The notes beneath the pieces were generated by a model. It was not told the DNA's origin. It searched no databases and saw nothing but the letters and a program-made list of their open reading frames with translations. A stretch of 64,000 nucleotides of DNA from Bacteroidales bacterium UBA4179 (GTDB taxonomy: Bacteria > Bacteroidota > Bacteroidia > Bacteroidales > Dysgonomonadaceae). The translations under genes were made by a program, and so were the position numbers. Where the stretch lies: positions 1 to 64,000 of the forward strand of contig DFUT01000010.1 of NCBI GenBank assembly GCA_002381125.1, read 5' to 3'. Shown here one piece after another: positions 26,480 to 34,289 of the stretch (position 1 is its first letter; the number at the start of each line of letters is the position of its first letter).

Positions 26480-27667
26480 TCATTGCTCCATTGAAGCAAA
26501 TTTCAAGCAAACAGGCTTATTCAATAGAATATCTTGAGAGGTATCGGTTAATAAGCCTGTTTCGCTATTAATCGCAAAAACCTGAATTTTATTGTCGTCG
26601 CGACTAGCCACAAGCAAAAATTTACCGTTGGGAGTAATTGCAAAATTACGCGGATGTCGGGCTGTAAGTTGATAACCCACCTTCTTCAACTTTCCATCAT
26701 CGGGGTTAATCGAAAAAATGGCTATCCCGTCGGCCTTCAAACGATTGGAAGTATATAGGAATCGTCCGTCGGGCGAAACATGAATGTCGGCACTCCCCCG
26801 CGCACCTACTGTATCCGAAGCAATGGTCTGCTTTATTTTGAGATAACCATCGTTATAGTCATACACAATCACCTCTCCCGATAATTCGCCAAGCAAGTAT
26901 ACATACTCTTCGCCGGGATGGAAATCAAAATGCCTGGGACCCGTTCCGGGAGGAGTGACAAACGCTATAAGCGTACTCTCCGAAATAGCGGGTTGTCCTT
27001 CAAAAACAGCCTCCATTGCCTCCATACGATATATTTTATCCGTCCCCAAATCAGTAGCAAAAAGATACTTCCCATCAGGTGAATACCGTACGCAATGCAC
27101 ATGGGGACTTTTCTGACGAACCGTATCGGGCCCCGATCCTTTAAACCGAATCAAAGAAACCAATTCGCTCAATCCACCGTCACTCTTTACTTGAAAAGAG
27201 GAAATACTGCCTCCTCCATAATTTGCCGTATGTACATTTTTCCCTTTTTTATCGATCGTTATATAACAAGGACCGGCACTTTGCGTACTCTGCGAATTAA
27301 TCGGAACAAGCCGGCCGGTTTTTTTATCGAACGAGAAGGCATATGCCGCACCATCCCCTTCATCGTTTTCGCCCACCGAATAAACAAACTTTTCATTGGG
27401 ACTCAATGTCAGGTACGAAGGGTTGGCAACTTCCGTCACAGACACCTCCTCGCTTTCTCCTGTCTCGGTATTGAAGCGATATACATAAATACCTTTGCTT
27501 CCTTCATCGGAAGTATACGTACCTACCAACAGATACATTTCTCCGGTTTGCGGAATCTGTATAGCCACTTGTTGATCTTTATCCGAAGTTTCTTTTCGAT
27601 TCTTTTTCCCGTTGCACGAAAACAACAAAACAATCAACGACAGTACGTAAATGATACTTTTATTCAT
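26480..27667 (-). CDS. Lactonase family lipoprotein (6-phosphogluconolactonase-like)
   Basis: A 395-residue seven-bladed beta-propeller of the lactonase family. From ATG 27667 it starts with a lipoprotein signal (IIYVLSLIVLLFSC) whose Cys would be lipidated, so it is an envelope protein, unlike cytoplasmic Pgl. Propeller repeats such as SPNEKFVYSVGE, SPDGKYLFATDLG, SPDGRFLYTSNR and TPNGKFLLVASR are clear. The longer frame from 27709 adds 14 residues and would spoil the signal peptide. The substrate is unknown, as many envelope members have not been tested. Confidence 0.88.
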   Translation of the reverse strand: MNKSIIYVLSLIVLLFSCNGKKNRKETSDKDQQVAIQIPQTGEMYLLVGTYTSDEGSKGIYVYRFNTETGESEEVSVTEVANPSYLTLSPNEKFVYSVGENDEGDGAAYAFSFDKKTGRLVPINSQSTQSAGPCYITIDKKGKNVHTANYGGGSISSFQVKSDGGLSELVSLIRFKGSGPDTVRQKSPHVHCVRYSPDGKYLFATDLGTDKIYRMEAMEAVFEGQPAISESTLIAFVTPPGTGPRHFDFHPGEEYVYLLGELSGEVIVYDYNDGYLKIKQTIASDTVGARGSADIHVSPDGRFLYTSNRLKADGIAIFSINPDDGKLKKVGYQLTARHPRNFAITPNGKFLLVASRDDNKIQVFAINSETGLLTDTSQDILLNKPVCLKFASMEQ

Positions 27668-27765
27668 TTTGAAAATTTTATGCGATTTTGAAATGCGAAT
27701 GTAACGCATTTTTTCGAAAAAAGCGGGTAAGAAGAAAACAATTTAAGCAAAATTGAAAATGAAAA

Positions 27766-27797
27766 GTTGCAAATATGGCTTTCTCTCGCTACTTTTG
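27766..27797 (+). promoter_or_regulatory. Promoter of the DUF5606 gene
   Basis: GTTG (27766-27769) is followed after 20 nt by TACTTTTG (27790-27797), a match to the Bacteroidota promoter with one -33 mismatch. It is 36 nt upstream of the start codon at 27834. Confidence 0.55.
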
Positions 27798-27833
27798 CAT
27801 TTTATTTCGGAGTAAATTGAATAATAAACAGCT

Positions 27834-28340
27834 ATGCTTACAAAGATTTTGTCGATTTCAGGGAAACCGGGATTGTATAAACTCGTATCAACCGGTAAAA
27901 ATTTGAACATTGTCGAATCGTTAACAGATGGCAAACGTTTTCCCGTTTACATAACAAAAAGAGTAATAGCCTTAAGCGATGTGTCTATTTATACCGAAGA
28001 AGGCGATGTACCCCTAAAAACAGTACTTGCCAAAATAAAAGAAAAAGAAAAGGGAGAAAAGGTACAGTTCGATTCAAAAACTCCGAACAAAGAACTTTTT
28101 GCCTATTTTGCAGAAATACTTCCCGAATACGATAAAGACCGAGTATATGCATCGGATATAAAAAAACTGATCAATTGGTATAATATTCTGATCGAAAATA
28201 AGATCGATTTCGAAGCTGAAGAAAAGGAAGCTGAGGAAACCGGGAAAGAGAAAGCAGAGGATGCAGAGAAAGAAGGGGAGGAAGAGAATATCAAAGAATC
28301 TGCCGATAAAAAAGACGTTTCGTCGGGAGCCTCAAAATAA
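27834..28340 (+). CDS. DUF5606 domain protein with acidic tail
   Basis: A 168-residue cytoplasmic protein. Residues 1-125 resemble the Bacteroidota-specific DUF5606 family (MLTKILSISGKPGLYKLVS at the start, then KRVIALSDVSIYT and VYASDIKKLINWYNIL). The remaining 40 residues are a low-complexity Glu/Lys/Ala tail. The function of the family is not known to me. It is followed after 17 nt by cdsA on the same strand and has its own promoter. Confidence 0.85.
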   Translation: MLTKILSISGKPGLYKLVSTGKNLNIVESLTDGKRFPVYITKRVIALSDVSIYTEEGDVPLKTVLAKIKEKEKGEKVQFDSKTPNKELFAYFAEILPEYDKDRVYASDIKKLINWYNILIENKIDFEAEEKEAEETGKEKAEDAEKEGEEENIKESADKKDVSSGASK

Positions 28341-28357
28341 ATCAAATAGAAATTGAC

Positions 28358-29212
28358 TTGAACAAAAAAAACCTTCTCACACGTGCGGGCGCGGGTATCA
28401 TTTACATAGCCGTGTTACTCGCCGGCATACTGGTAGGAAAATACTCCTTCCTCATCGTCTTCGTCACTATTCTGGGGTTCGGATTGTATGAATTTTATAA
28501 AGCAATGGAGAAAAACACTTCTCATGCCATTAGTAAAACATTCAACATTGTCTCGGGAATAATTATTTTTCTTTCGGCTTATCTTTATCTGGAAAATATC
28601 AATGCCTATCTGTTCCCCGCAACATCACTGATTTACTTACTGGCGCTAACTGTATCTGCCGTACTGATAAGCCGGGAAGATATTCTACATGCTATCATCT
28701 ATTCGGTTTTTGGGCAAATTTATATAACACTCCCCCTTTCTTTGCTAATGCTTCTTTCCTACCAGTACAACATCTGGGCAAAAGAATACCATTATTTGCT
28801 GGTACTTGCCATTTTTGTCCTTATCTGGATAAACGATACGGCAGCCTATTTTATTGGTTCTCTCATAGGGAAGCACAAACTCATCGAACGCATTTCCCCA
28901 AAAAAGTCGGTCGAAGGACTTATCGCCGGTATTATTTTTACGCTTCTTGGATCATTGATCTTTGCTCACTGTTATCCTCAATACCCTCTAAAATTTTGGA
29001 TAGGTTTTGCATTAGTCATCTCACTTTTCGGTACGGTTGGCGATTTGTTTGAGTCGCTTATAAAACGAACCTGCGGAATAAAAGATGCGGGGAACCTTAT
29101 ACCGGGTCACGGAGGTATTCTCGACCGCATCGATAGTCTTCTCATCGCTATTCCCGCGGCTTATCTTTACTTAATGATGTTTGCACAAATAATCGACGGT
29201 ATTCACCCGTGA
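28358..29212 (+). CDS. cdsA: Phosphatidate cytidylyltransferase
   Basis: Integral membrane enzyme, 284 residues, making CDP-diacylglycerol from phosphatidate and CTP. It contains about eight hydrophobic segments and the family signature CGIKDAGNLIPGHGGILDRI near residues 243-262, with the Asp residues that bind metal. The start appears to be TTG at 28358 (encoding fMet-NKKNLL); no nearer ATG fits the N-terminus. Psd, which acts later in the same phospholipid pathway, is also in the window. Confidence 0.95.
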   Translation: MNKKNLLTRAGAGIIYIAVLLAGILVGKYSFLIVFVTILGFGLYEFYKAMEKNTSHAISKTFNIVSGIIIFLSAYLYLENINAYLFPATSLIYLLALTVSAVLISREDILHAIIYSVFGQIYITLPLSLLMLLSYQYNIWAKEYHYLLVLAIFVLIWINDTAAYFIGSLIGKHKLIERISPKKSVEGLIAGIIFTLLGSLIFAHCYPQYPLKFWIGFALVISLFGTVGDLFESLIKRTCGIKDAGNLIPGHGGILDRIDSLLIAIPAAYLYLMMFAQIIDGIHP

Positions 29213-29372
29213 AATTAACATTTTAATTATTCATACATACATCTGATATCTTTTTTAAATTTAGTAAATTATTTCGATTGTGCTGAACAAAAACAGCAGT
29301 AAAGACGTTTATTTGACACAAGTTAAGAGGTTTTTTAAGGTAATTGATGTAATTTTTTAAATACCATATACA

Positions 29373-29588
29373 ATGAACAAAAAAACAATCGGGACAAATG
29401 CCGGCATTATTTGGAATTTGTTGAGCGACAAAGAAAAATGGGATATAAAAAAAATAAAAAAAGAAACCGGCCTATCGGAAAAAGAAATCTATGCCGCAAT
29501 AGGATGGTTGGCACGAGAAAACAAAATCGAATTTGAAGAAAATGAAGGCAACGAATACTATTACCTTATCATCGAATATTATTTTTGA
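29373..29588 (+). CDS. Small winged-helix protein (DUF2582-like)
   Basis: A 71-residue winged helix-turn-helix protein. IWNLLSDKEKWDIKKIKKET is the first helical part, LSEKEIYAAIGWLARENKIE the recognition part, and NEYYYLIIEYYF the wing. It resembles the DUF2582 family common in Bacteroidota. No effector domain is present. Target genes are unknown. It is followed by a bidirectional hairpin terminator shared with galE. Confidence 0.85.
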   Translation: MNKKTIGTNAGIIWNLLSDKEKWDIKKIKKETGLSEKEIYAAIGWLARENKIEFEENEGNEYYYLIIEYYF

Positions 29589-29632
29589 CATTAATCCTCC
29601 CATCCAACCATCCAAATAAAGAAGCATAAAAA

Positions 29633-29657
29633 AAAGTCCGAATAATTCTCGGACTTT
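29633..29657. terminator. Bidirectional terminator, wHTH gene / galE
   Basis: AAAGTCCGA (29633-29641) pairs perfectly with TCGGACTTT (29649-29657) around a seven-base loop. The upstream A run gives a T run on the minus strand, so it acts best for galE. Confidence 0.8.
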
Positions 29658-29687
29658 CTGTATTATCGATCAAAAATAAAAAGAGAA

Positions 29688-30722
29688 TTACATGATTCCC
29701 CTCTCGCGCAATTTCAATTGCCATTTCCATGCCGAAGCCAACGTCTCCTCCAAGGGAGTCTCGGCTTTCCAACCAAGCACTTTATTGGCTTTTTCGGGAT
29801 TTGCCCATATCTGTTCGATATCGCCTTCACGACGACCTACAATTTTATAATTTAACGGCTTGCCCGTCACTTTCTCGAAAACACGAATCAACTCCAACAC
29901 CGACACTCCCCTACCCGTGCCCAAATTAAATATTTCCATATTTTCGTCCGATTTCCCTTCAAGTATGCGATCCATAGCAACTAAATGAGCACGAGAAAGA
30001 TCCATCACATCTATAAAATCGCGAATGCAGCTGCCATCCGGTGTATTGTAATCGTTCCCAAAAACTTTTAAATAAGGACGAATACCGATTGCCGTTTGGG
30101 TAATATAGGGTACTAGGTTTTGCGGTTCGCCAATCGGCAACTCGCCAATTTCAGCCGATGGATGCGCTCCGATAGGATTAAAATAACGTAAAATGATACT
30201 TTTGATAAGTGCACCGGAATGAATATAATCCCGAATAATTTCCTCGTTGATTTGCTTGGTATTGCCGTAAGGCGAAGTTGCCGGCTTTATGGGTGCATCT
30301 TCGTCGATGGGATTCTTATCGGGTTCCCCATAGACAGTACACGAAGAAGAAAACACCAGTCCTTTTACCTTAAATTCCGGCATCAATTCCAATAAATTCA
30401 ACAATGAAACAATATTATTCCGATAATACAACAACGGTTTCCGAACCGATTCGCCTACTGCTTTACTGGCAGCGAAATGAATGATACCATCAATACCCGG
30501 ATATTTCTCAAAAAAAGCCCTCATACCATCCATATCGGTACAATCCACTTTTTCAAAAACCGGACGCGTATGCGTTATACGAGTAATTCCTTCAATCACA
30601 TCGATATTCGAATTCGATAAATTATCAATGATAAGCACTTCATAACCTGCTTCTTGCAGCACTACCACCGTATGTGAACCAATATATCCTGTTCCTCCGG
30701 TTACCAAAACTTTTTTTGCCAT
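29688..30722 (-). CDS. galE: UDP-glucose 4-epimerase
   Basis: Extended short-chain dehydrogenase, 344 residues, interconverting UDP-glucose and UDP-galactose for galactose use and surface glycan synthesis. The NAD motif GGTGYIGSHT is at residues 8-17, the catalytic Ser region is SSSCTVYG and the Tyr-Lys pair is in SPYGNTK. The C-terminal block WANPEKANKVLGWKAETPLE is typical. A -7 box TATATTTG lies on the minus strand at 30782-30775. It is monocistronic. Confidence 0.96.
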   Translation of the reverse strand: MAKKVLVTGGTGYIGSHTVVVLQEAGYEVLIIDNLSNSNIDVIEGITRITHTRPVFEKVDCTDMDGMRAFFEKYPGIDGIIHFAASKAVGESVRKPLLYYRNNIVSLLNLLELMPEFKVKGLVFSSSCTVYGEPDKNPIDEDAPIKPATSPYGNTKQINEEIIRDYIHSGALIKSIILRYFNPIGAHPSAEIGELPIGEPQNLVPYITQTAIGIRPYLKVFGNDYNTPDGSCIRDFIDVMDLSRAHLVAMDRILEGKSDENMEIFNLGTGRGVSVLELIRVFEKVTGKPLNYKIVGRREGDIEQIWANPEKANKVLGWKAETPLEETLASAWKWQLKLRERGIM

Positions 30723-30838
30723 ATATTTTTACAGTTTAATAATAATGATAAAATGTGATGCTCATTTCGTTACACAAATATATGAAATATAATAGAAGGA
30801 TCTCGTAAATCGTAAAAGAATAAAATAAAAATGCATTT

Positions 30839-30870
30839 TTTGACAGTATATTAAAAAAAGTGTATATTCG
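30839..30870 (+). promoter_or_regulatory. Promoter of the FemAB-like gene
   Basis: TTTG (30839-30842) and TATATTCG (30863-30870), 20 nt apart, match the Bacteroidota consensus with one mismatch in the -7 box. The start codon of the downstream gene is at 30913. Confidence 0.5.
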
Positions 30871-30912
30871 TAAAGTTTATTTTTCATTCCCCTATCAATT
30901 TTTTATTATTTA

Positions 30913-31896
30913 ATGGCTTACAAATTAAAAACGTATTATAAGAAAGAAAATTTGCCGCCTCTAGAGGACGTTAATTTTTTTCATTACGCCTCATCATTCG
31001 ATTTATATGAAAAAATGCCCTGCTATCGTCCCCTCATGATTGTGGCATTTGATGAAGAAAAACCGGTAGCTTGCATGTTTGCGCTCATAAAACGCCTACA
31101 TCGTTTTTTATTCGGACCTCTTTTTAAAAAATGCTATGTTTCGCAGAAACCTTCCTTTTTTTCGGATGATATTCCGCAAGAGGAAATATTCCACCAATTG
31201 GTGGAAATGCTGCTTCACGAAGTCCGATACAAAGTTTTTTTCATCCAATTCCGCAATCTCGATGATCCCATTTTCGGATACAAAGCTTTCCGCGATCATG
31301 GTTTTTATTCCATCAAATGGATCAGCATAAAAAATTCGCTTCAACGAAAAAGAAAAATATGGGCTCAACTGTCGTCTTCACGAAAAAATCAAGTCAATAA
31401 AGCCAAAAGAAAAGGAGTTATCGTTGAAGAACTTTCTTCGGAAGACGAACTGCCGGAAGTTTACCGGTGTATCAAAAAAGAAACAAGGTGCAGGACTTTC
31501 GGGTATTCCCCGTCCTACCAATATCTGACAAACTTTTACCGCAATTACGTTCGCCAAAACAAAGGAAAAATATTTGTTACAAAATATGGTCAAAAAACTA
31601 TTGGCGGCATCATTCTCGGTTTCGAAAAAAGTACAGTTTACTGTCTGTATTATTGGGGAAAAAAGAAAGAATACAAAAAAATGTATCCTTCTATTTATAG
31701 TATCTGGTGGGCATTGCAATTTGCGGAAAATGAAGGTTATCTATATTTCGATTTTATGGATGCCGGCCGCATTCACGAAAAAAAAGGGAAACCCCTTTTC
31801 CTCCTTCAATTCGGAGGTAAACAGAGAGCGACAAGACGATGGAATCGTTTTACCTTTTCCCTAATCAACCTCATGGCAAATTGGATCTACGATTAA
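30913..31896 (+). CDS. FemAB/GNAT-like acyltransferase
   Basis: A 327-residue cytoplasmic protein with two GNAT-like halves in the arrangement of FemAB and peptidoglycan-bridge aminoacyltransferases. Visible blocks are ALIKRLHRFLFGPLFKK in the first half, WAQLSSSRKNQVNKAKRKGV at the junction, and a second half with VTKYGQKTIGGIILGFEKST and YLYFDFMDAGRIHEKKG. The second half is characteristic of the GNAT_6/FemAB fold. The substrate is unknown; transfer of an amino acid or acyl group to a cell-wall or envelope precursor is plausible. It stands alone, with its own promoter. Confidence 0.7.
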   Translation: MAYKLKTYYKKENLPPLEDVNFFHYASSFDLYEKMPCYRPLMIVAFDEEKPVACMFALIKRLHRFLFGPLFKKCYVSQKPSFFSDDIPQEEIFHQLVEMLLHEVRYKVFFIQFRNLDDPIFGYKAFRDHGFYSIKWISIKNSLQRKRKIWAQLSSSRKNQVNKAKRKGVIVEELSSEDELPEVYRCIKKETRCRTFGYSPSYQYLTNFYRNYVRQNKGKIFVTKYGQKTIGGIILGFEKSTVYCLYYWGKKKEYKKMYPSIYSIWWALQFAENEGYLYFDFMDAGRIHEKKGKPLFLLQFGGKQRATRRWNRFTFSLINLMANWIYD

Positions 31897-32019
31897 ACCG
31901 ATACTTCCCGATCACGCCTATCTTGTCATTAACGAATGTAAAATGGCTAGGTGATATCTCCAACAATGTTTGGCATTATATTAAATGATGTTATAAAGCC
32001 GGGTTTATACATGGAAATA

Positions 32020-32051
32020 TTTGGAGGCAATTGAAAAAACCATTTACTTTG
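32020..32051 (+). promoter_or_regulatory. Promoter of the small RNA candidate
   Basis: TTTG at 32020-32023 is followed after 20 nt by TTACTTTG at 32044-32051, one mismatch from TAnnTTTG. No coding frame follows; a hairpin terminator lies about 50 nt downstream. Confidence 0.55.
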
Positions 32052-32056
32052 CAACG

Positions 32057-32128
32057 TGTTTTTCATGGTATTAGATTTAAGGTTAACAATGAAGATTGGT
32101 TGTCGTGAGACAACCATTTCTTTTTTAT
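32057..32128 (+). ncRNA. Putative small non-coding RNA with terminator
   Basis: A stand-alone transcription unit of about 70 nt lies between the convergent FemAB-like gene and plsC. A promoter ends at 32051. The body reads TTTTTCATGGTATTAGATTT and then AAGGTTAACAATG, a sequence that I recall seeing near other Bacteroidota genes, though I cannot verify this. It ends in a perfect 8-bp hairpin TGGTTGTC/GACAACCA (32097-32104 and 32109-32116, GTGA loop) followed by TTTCTTTTTT. No open frame with a start codon spans it. It could also be an attenuated leader, but the downstream gene is on the other strand. Confidence 0.6.
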
Positions 32129-32170
32129 AAGAGTTTTGTAAAGGATAACCCTATCAATAAAAACAAATCC

Positions 32171-32920
32171 CTATTTATATTTCTCCCATAATCCGGAATA
32201 AATAACATCTCTTGTGTGCTGTACAAGTGCGGGGATATCTTTGTCGGAGAGATCTTCTGTGGGGATAGGCTTGTGAATAATCATCTCCATTTTCCCCGGA
32301 CGGATAATACAACTCCCGACCCTCATTACATCATATGAACCATTGATGGTAATAGGTACGATTGGAAGTTTCATATCGATGGCTATTTGAAACGCCCCTC
32401 TTTTAAAACGCCCTAATTTACCGTTTCGCGTGCGCGAACCTTCGGGAAACATCACAATAGAAACACCATCCACAATTTGTTTTTTTGCTTTTTGAATGGT
32501 AGCCACTCGCGATGCCGCACTCGAATTGTCGACAAACACATGTCCGGCTATCTCGGAAGCTTTACCCACTAACGGAATTTTTCTCAAACTTTGTTTTTGC
32601 ACCCATTTTATATTCTGATTCAGAAATCCATATACTAAAAAAATATCGAAAGCTCCTTGATGATTGGCTGCAAAAACATACGATTGCTTTGGGTCCAAAT
32701 TCTCGCGTCCAACAACTTTTACTTTGCACAACGCCAACCAACAGGTCAATTTCGACCACCATTTGGGTGGATAATATCCCCAAAATTTATTCCCAAAAAT
32801 AGGGGAAAAAATCATCACGATGAGCGCCGTAAGAATGGTCAAAACAATAAAGATTGGGACAAAAACCAACCATTGATACAAAAAGAATGCAACATCTTTT
32901 ATGATTTTTACAACTTTCAT
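32171..32920 (-). CDS. plsC: 1-acyl-sn-glycerol-3-phosphate acyltransferase
   Basis: Membrane acyltransferase, about 249 residues, making phosphatidate from lysophosphatidate. The HX4D catalytic motif is NHQGAFD near residue 85 and the substrate-binding block is FPEGSRTRNGKL near 158. An N-terminal double hydrophobic stretch anchors it. I chose ATG 32920, since the longer frame starts with a TTG at 32944 that lies inside a -7-like TATTTTTG (minus strand 32949-32942). CdsA uses its product. Confidence 0.93.
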   Translation of the reverse strand: MKVVKIIKDVAFFLYQWLVFVPIFIVLTILTALIVMIFSPIFGNKFWGYYPPKWWSKLTCWLALCKVKVVGRENLDPKQSYVFAANHQGAFDIFLVYGFLNQNIKWVQKQSLRKIPLVGKASEIAGHVFVDNSSAASRVATIQKAKKQIVDGVSIVMFPEGSRTRNGKLGRFKRGAFQIAIDMKLPIVPITINGSYDVMRVGSCIIRPGKMEMIIHKPIPTEDLSDKDIPALVQHTRDVIYSGLWEKYK

Positions 32921-33106
32921 TGCAATCAAAATTATTTTATGCAAAAATACGTAAATCCTTAGATTAACGCGAAAAAAAAGCGATTATTTTTGTACGAGTT
33001 GATTTTTTTGTGGTTTAAATAATATTTTCCTCAAATTATTTTATAGTTTGTCGAATTTTGTGTTTATTTGCGTTGTGAAACAGAATCATCATAATTATAT
33101 AAACAC

Positions 33107-33394
33107 ATGAAAGAATTAGCAAAATATTCCGGCGCTATCGTAATGCTTATCGGCGTACTTGTATTGGCAATCCCGTTTTTTCAGGGTACTACAACCAACA
33201 CTTCTTTGCTTATCGGTATAATTATCGTTATTGAAGGATTTTTGGGCTACCTTTACGTAAACAATATGAAAAAAGGGAAAATCCTGAACGAAATTATGTG
33301 GGCTGTCGTGCTTTTAATTATTCCTTACCTTATCTTTCGTTACTCAAAGAAAATCGCATTCAGCGAAGAAGAATTGTCGCTTTACAACGAATAA
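33107..33394 (+). CDS. Small three-helix membrane protein
   Basis: A 95-residue protein with three hydrophobic segments (residues 10-25, 34-52 and about 62-77) and a charged C-terminal tail (SKKIAFSEEELSLYNE). I do not recognise the family. A plus-strand -7 box TATTTTTG lies at 32985-32992, leaving a leader of about 110 nt. A terminator follows. Neighbouring genes on either side are on the other strand, so it is a stand-alone gene. Confidence 0.7.
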   Translation: MKELAKYSGAIVMLIGVLVLAIPFFQGTTTNTSLLIGIIIVIEGFLGYLYVNNMKKGKILNEIMWAVVLLIIPYLIFRYSKKIAFSEEELSLYNE

Positions 33395-33433
33395 GCCAAC
33401 ATAGCCATAGCCATCGTTTAAGAGAAAAGGAAT

Positions 33434-33466
33434 AGAAAAACCTTGGGAATACCTCTCAGGGTTTTT
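33434..33466 (+). terminator. Terminator of the small membrane protein gene
   Basis: AAAAACCTTG (33434-33443) pairs with CAGGGTTTTT (33455-33464), with one T-G pair, and a T run follows. It overlaps the 3' end of kdsB on the other strand. Confidence 0.75.
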
Positions 33467-34220
33467 TTGTTTTTCCATTTTCGAGAAATTGAAGAGCACG
33501 TTCCATGTCTTGTGGCGTATCTATGCCAATAGTCTCTATATCGGTAACACCTACCCTTATCCGATATCCGTTTTCTATCCATCGAAGCTGTTCGAGCGAC
33601 TCGGCTTTTTCGAGCATCGACTGAGGCAGGGAAACAATTTCTTTCAGAATATCGGTCCGATACCCATAAATGCCGATGTGTTTGTAAAAAACGTGGTGGT
33701 CCAGCCAATGACTTTGATCGATATCGCGAACATAAGGAATTACTGACCGACTGAAATAAAGAGCTTCAAAATTATTGTCGATAACTACTTTAGGCGATGC
33801 CGGATTAAACAACGCATCGATCCCCTCTTCCTTGCGGAAGGGTTTAACCAGTGTGGCCAATTGCACAGCTTGCGAATCGAAACAATTTTTCAACTCTTCA
33901 ATCTGTTCAGGTTGAATAAAAGGCTCATCGCCTTGAATATTGATTACCACATCTACTTTTTTCCCAATTTTTCGATACGCTTCAAAACAACGGTCTGTTC
34001 CGCTGCGATGAAGTGAAGAAGTCATTACCGCATTTCCTCCAAACGATTGCACGACATCAAAAATACGAGCGTCATCGGTAGCTACCCATACTTCGGAAAC
34101 AGCCTTTTTCACCTGTTCATATACCCGTTGAATCATCGGTTTACCTGCCAAATCGATCAATGGTTTACCGGGAAAACGAGTCGAGGCATACCGAGAAGGT
34201 ATAATCGCCATAAATTTCAT
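33456..34220 (-). CDS. kdsB: 3-deoxy-manno-octulosonate cytidylyltransferase
   Basis: CMP-Kdo synthetase, 254 residues, which activates Kdo for lipopolysaccharide core assembly. The N-terminal nucleotide-binding motif IPSRYASTRFPGKPL and the central INIQGDEPFI with its catalytic acidic residues are present, as is IETIGIDTPQDMERAL at the C-terminus. It follows relA on the same strand after 69 nt, so they may be co-transcribed. LPS function fits a Gram-negative envelope. Confidence 0.96.
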   Translation of the reverse strand: MKFMAIIPSRYASTRFPGKPLIDLAGKPMIQRVYEQVKKAVSEVWVATDDARIFDVVQSFGGNAVMTSSLHRSGTDRCFEAYRKIGKKVDVVINIQGDEPFIQPEQIEELKNCFDSQAVQLATLVKPFRKEEGIDALFNPASPKVVIDNNFEALYFSRSVIPYVRDIDQSHWLDHHVFYKHIGIYGYRTDILKEIVSLPQSMLEKAESLEQLRWIENGYRIRVGVTDIETIGIDTPQDMERALQFLENGKTKKP

Positions 34221-34289
34221 GATTCTATATCTTTTCTTTAGCTATAAACACAATTCTTTGCCTTGTAAAAATGTAAAGATGCATACCGC

